DNA from: Neocallimastix lanati (nom. inval.)
Taxonomy: Eukaryota; Neocallimastigomycota; Neocallimastigomycetes; Neocallimastigales; Neocallimastigaceae
Direction of reading: 5' to 3'
Assembly: GCA_016946835.1 (NCBI GenBank)
Contig: JACVTC010000062.1
Span: 307,001-371,000, forward strand
DNA: 64,000 bases
The position numbers and the translations under genes are program-made. The notes under the pieces were generated by a model. It was not told where the DNA came from, did not search any database, and saw nothing but the letters and a program-made list of their open reading frames with translations. Position 1 is the stretch's first letter, and every line of letters starts with the position of its first letter. Shown piece by piece: positions 57,372 to 64,000 of the stretch.

Positions 57372-58007
57372 TATAACAGAATCAATAATTACAATTATTT
57401 TATTATTTTAATATTTAGTATTATTTTTCAATAAAGTTTTAAAACAAATAATTAAATTTAAAAAATATTATTTCTGGTATAGTTGTTAGTAACTAATACC
57501 ATGAATCGAACTACTTAGGGTTCGATTCACATTTATTATTATTTTATAGTTTTATTCTAAAAAATATCTAGAAGATTCTTTATAGTTCAAGAAATTACTA
57601 GAATTTCTTGATAATTCTTGTGTTTAATTAATTAAAATTTATTCTATTAAATTCTTAATTCTATTGTTTTCTATTTTTTCTAAATTTTTCGATTTTTAAG
57701 AACTTTTTAGAAACTTTTATTTTTATTTTTTAATAACTTTAACTTTTGAAAAAAATATAAATATGAGTAAAATTCTTATTAACAAATATTCTTTTCTTTG
57801 TGTTTTTTATTTTAATTTTGTTTAGTTAATAAAACTTAATTTTTTAATAAAACTTTTTTTAATATTAATACTATATCAACCCTTGCGGCTTATAGTATTA
57901 TAATAAATATAATTAATAAAATAATTAAAAAAAAAATAAATAAAAAATAAAATAATTTTTGTTTTTTTTTTTGAGTGTTATTATATTTATTATAATATTT
58001 TGTTATA
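57372..58007 (+). repeat. 3' LTR of inner element
   Basis: 636 bp, identical by eye to the 5' LTR. Followed by the TSD GTTTT at 58008-58012. Confidence 0.95.
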
Positions 58008-58702
58008 GTTTTAATCCGAAATTTAATCCTGAAATTCCTTCAAATGAGAATCCGCATAGAGCTGAGAAAAGAATATTAAATATTAATGAAAACATTAAAT
58101 TTTTAAAAGAAAACTTAGAGCAAGCAAAAAAGACTTATAAGAAATATGCAGATCTGAAAAGAATGGATTCTCCAGATTTTAAAGTAGGAAATAAAGTTTA
58201 TCTTTTAAAGGGTAATACAACAAAGAAAAATAGAAAATTATCTGATCAACTAATAGGACCTTTTGAAATAATAAGAAAAGTTAGTGACTTAGCGTACGAA
58301 CTTAAACTTCCTAATAATATGCGTTGTCACCCTGTATTTCATGTTTCACTTCTCGAACCTTATCATGAAAATGAATTTTCAAACAGAAGAAATACTCGTA
58401 GAAGAAATATTAATCTTAATACGGATACAATTGATAGAACTCCTGAAAGAATAATTAAAATGAAAACCTTTAACAATAAGAATCGTTACTTGATTAAATG
58501 GAAAGGATGCGATTTTAGTGAAAATACTTGGATTGATGAAGATCAAATTCTTGATAGACAATTAATACAAGAATATTACAGAAAAGAAAAGAAGAACAAA
58601 TCTTCGAATGTTAACAACGAATTCTGTCAACCACCTGATGATGCAAACGAGTACTATGTTAGACATAAATATCAACCTTTTGTAATTGATCTTCCTTCTT
58701 AA
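58008..58702 (+). pseudogene. Outer element integrase C-terminus and chromodomain (separated 3' part)
   Basis: Resumes the outer pol frame with FNPKFNPEIPS. It contains the conserved integrase tail (FKVGNKVYLLKGN, LIGPFEIIRKVSDLAYELKL, HPVFHVSLLEPYH) and a chromodomain (RIIKMKTFNNKNRYLIKWKG, ENTWIDEDQ), stopping at TAA 58700-58702. The inner element's corresponding region has the same order. It has no start of its own; the upstream ORF reading begins inside the inner LTR. Confidence 0.85.
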
Positions 58703-58727
58703 AGTTAATCTCGCAGGAGCTCGACTT

Positions 58728-58739
58728 AAGGGGCGAGAT
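58728..58739 (+). other. Polypurine tract of outer element
   Basis: AAGGGGCGAGAT just before the 3' LTR; purine-rich except for one C and the final T. Confidence 0.65.
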
Positions 58740-59512
58740 TGTAAAGATATTATTAATATCTTTATAAATTTTAATTAAATTTAATCATAAATTTAAGTAA
58801 AATTGAAATAAATCTATTAAAAATCACGTGTATAAAATTATTGCAAATAATTTTAAACAAAACTTCGACTTCTTCCCAATCGTATTAATAAATTAAAAAT
58901 TTCTCTTGTGAAACTAGTAATTGAAAATCATTTCTTTTTATGTAATTTAATTTAAATAATAAGAGTTAAGGTTTTTTACAAGATAAATTAACAACATGAA
59001 ACTATGCAATTAGTCATGTTGAAACTTGCGGCATTTTATGCTAAAATCATATTAAATAATTATGACAACTTTTATATTAATTTTAAATAGAAAATATAAT
59101 AAGACTTTATTAATAATATTTAAATAATAAATAAATAATAAATGAGCTCGATTGAAATTGTTTATATTTATTTTAGTTATTAATTATAATTCTCTTTATT
59201 TAGTAATAGTTAATTATTTATTATTAGTTTAGGTTAGTATTGTTTTTAAATAAATAGTTAGATAATATAATTCAATAGGAATTATATATTATAAATGTAA
59301 TAAGATAAAAATATAAATAGTTAACCAAATTTCATGTATTTTAATCGATGTAATTGTTATTAACGATTTATTGTTAATAACACTAATAATTAATAAAGAT
59401 TATTTTAAAATCTAAATATAATAAAACTTATTTGTTTATAAAACATTTTTGTGTTATTTAGTGTTATTATAATTTTTGACTTATAATCTATTTTTTAAAT
59501 CAAAACTTTATA
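58740..59512 (+). repeat. 3' LTR of outer element
   Basis: 773 bp, identical by eye to the 5' LTR; followed by the TSD GCCAC at 59513-59517. Confidence 0.95.
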
Positions 59513-59517
59513 GCCAC

Positions 59518-59966
59518 ATAACAACCAGTAGAAAGCCCAGTTCTACTTTATATGCTAAAAAATGCTATATATATTTGTTGTTTTAAAAAGACTTAAAAGT
59601 TAATAATTTAATTAGATTATAATATAAATAAAATAAATAATTAATTCATAAATTCTTTATTAGTATATATTAAAAAAAAAATAATTAATATTAATTTAGA
59701 ATAAATAAATAATTAAATTTTTTTTATATACATTAAATAAATAATTTATTTTTAAATAATAAAAATAAAAATATTTTCATATATACTTATGTATCAGTTT
59801 TTTTTTTAAAAAAAATTAAAAGAAAAAGAAATAATTAAAATACTTTTTATCTTTTAAAAAAAATTGAATATTTAATTGTTCAGAATTAATATTAAAAAAT
59901 AATATTTAGATAATTAATATAATAATTTAAAAAATATAATTAAAAATTATATATTAAAATTTATAA
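59518..59966. other. Spacer upstream of the FLYWCH/MULE gene
   Basis: The first ~45 bases are GC-richer and continue the host sequence cut at 45918. The rest is AT-rich. The retroelement LTR ends about 450 bp before the gene's ATG. Confidence 0.5.
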
Positions 59967-60851
59967 ATGGAAGAAAACATAACTATTTATATAAGTGAGT
60001 CTAACAAAGGAGAAGAACAAATCATTATTAATAAACAATATAAATTTAATTTTTCACATTCAAGGAAAGATAATTCAAGAGTTTATAAATGTACCGAATA
60101 TAAAAAAAATAATAAATGTAAATCTTTTATTATTTTAAATAATGAGAAAGAAATCTTAAAATATGAGAGTTTACATAATCATCCTGGAAACGAATATAGT
60201 GTATTCCTATCTGTAATGAAACATAAAATTAAAGATGAAATTAAAAAACATTCAAATCCTTTTGATATAAAACGAAAAAGACTATATAATGAAATTTCTA
60301 AAGAAATGGGATTTATATATCCGTGTCCAGAATATATTTCAGTTAAAACTCTAATATTAAGAAGTATTAATAAAAAACTACCATCCAATGTAACAACTTT
60401 TAATGAAATTCCTAATGAATCTGAATATTATAAAACTGAACGAAATGAAGATTTTATGATATTCAAAAATTCTGATTTAGTAATTTTTCAATCCCCTTTT
60501 CAAGCAAAATTATTTAAGAAATATAATAATGATATATTTGTGGATGGTACTTTTTATATCGCACCTAAATTTAGTCAACAAGTGTTTATTACTAGAACTT
60601 ACGTTAAAGAATTGAATAGTTTTTATACTACTTCTTATGCAATATTAAGAAATAAAAAACAAAAAACATATAAAATGTTATTCAATAAATTAAAACAAAA
60701 TTCTAATAATAATATTATAACTGAACCAAAAAATGTACATTGCGATTTTGAAAAAGGCATATCCAAAGCAGTTAAAAAAATATTTCCTAATATAAATATT
60801 AAATACTGTATTTGGCATTACAAAAATTTATTAGAAATTAAAAAAAAATGA
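59967..60851 (+). CDS. FLYWCH zinc-finger / MULE transposase-domain protein, N-terminal block
   Basis: 294 residues from ATG 59967. Residues ~25-75 form a FLYWCH-type finger: FNFSHSRKDNSRVYKC, Cys of CKSF, and LHNH as the His pair. Residues ~190-290 resemble the MULE/DDE transposase core: FVDGTFYIAP supplies the first Asp, HCDFEKGISKAVKKIFP the second, followed by IKYCIWHYKNL, the usual C-x2-H signature. These families are transposase-derived and are often domesticated as DNA-binding regulators. The frame ends at TGA 60849-60851 right after an A9 run (60840-60848); dropping one A continues into the next block. No terminal inverted repeats were seen. Two decayed relatives lie at 10564 and 16735. 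Confidence 0.75.
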   Translation: MEENITIYISESNKGEEQIIINKQYKFNFSHSRKDNSRVYKCTEYKKNNKCKSFIILNNEKEILKYESLHNHPGNEYSVFLSVMKHKIKDEIKKHSNPFDIKRKRLYNEISKEMGFIYPCPEYISVKTLILRSINKKLPSNVTTFNEIPNESEYYKTERNEDFMIFKNSDLVIFQSPFQAKLFKKYNNDIFVDGTFYIAPKFSQQVFITRTYVKELNSFYTTSYAILRNKKQKTYKMLFNKLKQNSNNNIITEPKNVHCDFEKGISKAVKKIFPNINIKYCIWHYKNLLEIKKK

Positions 60852-60852
60852 A

Positions 60853-61393
60853 TTGTGCCATAATGAAGTGAATGATGATGAAAAAATATTTAATTATTAC
60901 AAAGGAATTTCAAACTTACCATTTATCAACCCTGAATACATAATGGATATTTTTTCATTAATTAAAACTAAATCCATTGAAAAAAATTCTTGTCAATTTT
61001 TAAAATTTTTAGAATATTTTTATGAAACATATTTAATTGGTTACGATATGAAAAGTTGGAATTATTATAATAATATTGAACATATAACCAATAATGCTTC
61101 AGAATCACTCAATAATTCTTTAAATAAACTATTTCCAATGAAACCAAATTTTTATGAATTAATAAATAAATTAAAAGAACAGGAACATTTATCATATTAT
61201 GATTACCAAATGAAAATAAAAAGGAATTTGGAGAATGAAAAAAAAAAAAATAAAAACAAAAACTGATGAAATTAATATCTTAATTGAAAAATACAAAAAT
61301 AAAGAAGCCAAGTTAATTGATATTAAATATGATAGAAGTGATCTTACTAAATTGTGGTTTGAATGTTTAACTAATTTAAATAATATTTTATAA
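60853..61393 (+). CDS. FLYWCH/MULE protein, C-terminal blocks (frameshifted)
   Basis: From 60853 the frame encodes the helical region of the transposase family, including the NASESLNNSLNKLFP segment where MULE proteins have a conserved N-x-x-E-x-x-N. That helix (about 61090-61140) could hold the third acidic residue. The frame ends at 61266 after an A13 run (61238-61250). In the next frame coding-like sequence continues (INILIEKYKNKEAKLI, KLWFECLTNLNNIL) to TAA 61391-61393. Both breaks are in A homopolymers, so sequencing error is as likely as decay. Confidence 0.65.
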
Positions 61394-62382
61394 ATATTAT
61401 TTAATAATAAATAATTATGAAATGACAGAGGAATTTCCAAAAGAAAAAATCATTAAAATTCTTTCATACAAAAACTTATAATTAAATTTATTAATTAAAA
61501 TTTTATAATTATTAAAAAGTTAAAATGTTTATATACTTGATAAAATTTATGTAGTTTAAATAAATATTCTATAAATTTTATTATTATAATTAATTTTATT
61601 AATAATTGTTTAAATATTTTATTAATATTTTTTTTAAAATAAATAATCCTATATTTTTATACTTTATTATTAATAATAATAATATATTTTTATATTTTTA
61701 TATTTTATTATTAATGTTTATAATTAATTTTATTAATAATTGTTTAAATATTTTATTAATATTTTTTTTAAATAAATAAATCTATATAATTGCTAAAGTA
61801 TTTTATTAATAGTTGTTTAAATATTTTATTAATATTTTTTAAATAAATAAATCTATATAATTGCTAAAGTATTTTATTAATAGTTGTTTAAATATTTTAT
61901 TAATATTTTTTAAATAAATAAATCTATATAATTGTTAAAGTATTTTATTAATATTTTTTTTAAATAAATAAATCTATATAATTGTTAAAGTATTTTATTA
62001 ATATTTTTTTTTTTTAAAATAAACCTTTTAATTGTTTGAATATTTTATTTTATTTTTTTTTTTTTTGTAAAAAAATATTTATTTTTATCTAACCATTATA
62101 ATTTATTTAATTATTCACTTAATAAATTTTAAGAAAAAAATTACAAATTAATAATACAACAAAATAGTATCATATAACTATTAATTTATAAAGCCTCAAA
62201 ATTTGATATATCACGTGAAAATTGGCGTTTTGGACTTCTCCCTATTTCAATATAAAGAATTAAATAAATAAATATATAATATACACATATAATATATAAT
62301 ATATAATATATATTAATATTATATTTATATATATAATTTATATTTAAATAATATATTTAAATGATAAAAAAAAAAAAAAAGG
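61394..62382. repeat. Spacer with imperfect tandem repeat
   Basis: A unit containing TAAATAAATAAATCTATATA and GTATTTTATTAATA recurs between about 61760 and 62010; landmarks TCTATATA lie at 61791, 61852, 61923 and 61973 (spacings 61, 71, 50). No gene. Confidence 0.7.
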
Positions 62383-62447
62383 ACATTATTAATACTACTA
62401 CATATTCATATTAAACCATGAAGTTCAATAATTGTTCATTTAATAAT
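62383..62447. repeat. 65-bp segment also present at 36451-36515
   Basis: Near-identical block with CATATTAAACCATGAA and TTCAATAATTGTTCATTTAA. Both copies lie to the left of a duplicated flank of the giant ankyrin gene type. Confidence 0.75.
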
Positions 62448-62649
62448 GAAACACATAAAGTATTTTATTCGTATTATAAAATGAGAATTATTATTGTATA
62501 TAATACTATCTTATAATATACTAGTTTTTCCCAAGAACTTTACCATATATGAATAATGTTCATAAATCATTATTCGACGTTTGTTCATTATTTTTATAAA
62601 AATGAAGTATTTATATAATATATATAATAGATTTATTAATTTTATTAAT

Positions 62650-62990
62650 TTCTTTTCGAACAAAATTTAAAAATTCTTTTTCGTTATTAATTTTATCATC
62701 TTTTCACATCTATTCGAGTAGTTATCGTTAAAAATTAAAATTACTTCCATATATATGTTTTAATGCTATATAGAATATTATATTTAAAAAAATTTTTATT
62801 ATCATTGAATATTAATGAAATTTAATAATGAATTTTTTTTTTTTTTTTTTTTTTTTTTGAATTCTTAAAATAAAATATTTTTAAAGAAAAAGAAAAAAAG
62901 TAGAAATTTCATATTTTTATATAAAAAATTTTATTTCTACATCTTTTAAAGTATTATAATTAAAAAAAAAAAAAAAGAAAAAAATGGAAA
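62650..62990 (-). pseudogene. 5' remnant of a second giant ankyrin gene
   Basis: Matches the first ~27 codons and the 5' flank of the 38507-43459 gene. At the start-codon position (62723-62725) the reverse strand reads ATA, not ATG. Further indels break the N-terminal codons, and homology ends at about 62645 before any ankyrin repeat. The upstream flank (62726-62990) is well kept. Confidence 0.75.
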
Positions 62991-63034
62991 TAATAATATT
63001 AAATGAAAAGTGACATTTCAACTTTGTATTAATG

Positions 63035-63140
63035 ACAAATTTTATTTATTTATTTATATATTTATTTATTTATATATTTATTTATTTATTTATATATTTA
63101 TTTATTTATTTATTTATATATTTATTTATTTATTTATATT
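63035..63140. repeat. TTTA array with regularly spaced TATA
   Basis: TTTATTTATTTATATA-like units, about six; low complexity, no gene. Confidence 0.8.
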
Positions 63141-63150
63141 TGAAACATAT

Positions 63151-63775
63151 ATGTTTAGACATTTTATTCCATATCATATAATATTATATGGACATTCCAC
63201 AAAATAATAATAATAAATAAAAAATAATAAAAATAATAATTTTTTAAAAAAAAAAAAAAAAAACTTTACTTATAATTTTTTTTTTTAATTCTTTTTTTAT
63301 ATATTATGTTATATTATATTATATTATTATTATTGCTGTTATTATTATTATTATTATTTTTTTTTTTTTTTTTTTTTTTTTCTATGAGAAAAAACTTTAT
63401 TAAATTTTCAATAATCAAAAAATTATATGTAATATAAATTATTTAATAATATTATTAATTATTTATTATTATTATTTATTATTATTTATTATTATTATTA
63501 TTTTTATTATTATTATTATTATTATTTATTATTATTATTTATTATTACTATTTATTATTATTATTTATGATTATTATTATATGGAAATTTTTACAAAATT
63601 TTAGGAAAATGGATATATTGGAAAATTGGAAAATGGATTAAAATTATTTTGGATATATGTATTACGAAATTATTATTTTGACTTTATAAAAAAAAAAGAA
63701 AATATTATTTTTTTATTATAAATTAAAAATAAAGATTGATACATTTTATTTTTATTTATAAAATGTCTATTTATT
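63151..63775. repeat. Duplicate of 37646-38220 (3' flank of giant ankyrin gene)
   Basis: Same landmark order as the left copy. It differs by expansion or contraction of T, ATT and A runs. In the left copy this segment precedes the ankyrin stop by about 290 bp. Confidence 0.85.
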
Positions 63776-64000
63776 ATTATTATTATTTTTATTATTATTT
63801 ATTATTTATTATTTATTATTTATTATTTATTATTTATTATTTATTATTTATTATTTATTATTTATTATTTATTACTTATTATTTATTATTTATTATTTAT
63901 TATTTATTATTTATTATTTATTATTTATTATTTATTATTTATTATTTATTATATTATTATTTATTTATTATTTATTTATTATTTATTATTTATTATTTAT
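63776..64000. repeat. Expanded TTTATTA heptamer array at the right edge
   Basis: About 25 copies of TTTATTA, compared with only a handful at the equivalent place near 38240-38290. It runs off the window. Confidence 0.9.

Larger units (their letters stand above)
51221..58007 (+). mobile_element. Inner LTR retrotransposon (Ty3 type, chromodomain), apparently complete
   Basis: 6787 bp. LTRs 51221-51856 and 57372-58007 are both 636 bp and identical by eye. The termini are a perfect 7-bp inverted repeat TATAACA ... TGTTATA, without the usual TG ... CA. One long gag-pol ORF fills 53033-57361. It is inserted in the outer element in the same orientation with TSD GTTTT. Because it lies inside a young element it is younger still. 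The only visible defect is a lost Cys in the Gag zinc knuckle. Confidence 0.95.
45919..59512 (+). mobile_element. Outer LTR retrotransposon (Ty3 type, chromodomain, Tf1-like self-priming), split by a nested element
   Basis: Two 773-bp LTRs (45919-46691 and 58740-59512) look identical by eye and are flanked by the 5-bp target duplication GCCAC (45914-45918 and 59513-59517). LTR ends are TGTAAAG ... CTTTATA. Inside, in order: leader, gag-protease ORF, reverse transcriptase-RNase H-integrase, chromodomain, then the polypurine tract. Domain order PR-RT-RH-IN makes it Ty3 type; the chromodomain makes it a chromovirus. It is non-functional as it stands: pol is interrupted by the 6.8-kb inner element and shows a 1-nt shift before RT. 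Identical LTRs imply a young insertion. Confidence 0.95.

Overview
This 64 kb window is extremely AT-rich eukaryotic nuclear DNA. Genes stand alone, far apart, in a background of poly-A/T runs, AAT/ATT trinucleotide arrays, TTTATTA heptamers and TTTA tetramers. Large ankyrin-repeat families with the consensus EHGADINKEN, chromodomain-bearing Ty3-type retrotransposons, LINEs and FLYWCH/MULE genes, together with this base composition, best fit an anaerobic gut fungus (Neocallimastigomycota). This is an inference; another AT-rich eukaryote such as a dictyostelid cannot be excluded from sequence alone.

Layout. 1-1262: 3' end of a USP-type ubiquitin hydrolase-like gene whose catalytic His position reads Arg. 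1263-4350: low-complexity spacer. 4351-9134: one long ankyrin gene read in three blocks, broken by one in-frame TAG and one frameshift at an A7 run. 10.5-35.5 kb: a minus-strand cluster of related ankyrin genes that share an N-terminal domain and, in three copies, a C-terminal domain. Only one copy (17138-18988) looks intact. The others show a 1-nt insertion, a 5-nt deletion, a premature stop, lost start codons, or are reduced to a few repeats. Spacers are duplicated along with the genes. The cluster has been invaded by a LINE (with target-site duplication and poly-A tail), a Ty1/copia fragment and an old Ty3 relic, and two spacers carry decayed pieces of the FLYWCH/MULE gene type. 36.5-37.6 kb: a second LINE relic. 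38507-43459: an intact 1650-residue ankyrin gene of a second subfamily with 10-11-unit higher-order repeats. 45914-59517: two nested LTR retrotransposons. 59967-61393: a FLYWCH zinc-finger/MULE-transposase gene with two homopolymer frameshifts. 62.4-64 kb: duplicated flanks of the 38.5 kb ankyrin gene, implying another copy just beyond the right edge.

The clearest mechanistic result is in the nested elements. The outer element (45919-59512, 773-bp LTRs, TSD GCCAC) is interrupted in its pol gene by the inner element (51221-58007, 636-bp LTRs, TSD GTTTT). Neither has a recognisable tRNA primer site. In both, the first 11 nt after the 5' LTR are exactly complementary to an 11-nt stretch inside the LTR that lies about 40 nt downstream of a TATAAATA box. 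That is the arrangement of Tf1-type self-priming, and it predicts the transcription start of each element.

No CRISPR arrays, rRNAs or canonical tRNA genes were seen. A possible tRNA-derived SINE lies at about 45480-45735. All comparisons were made by eye; identities are not computed values.
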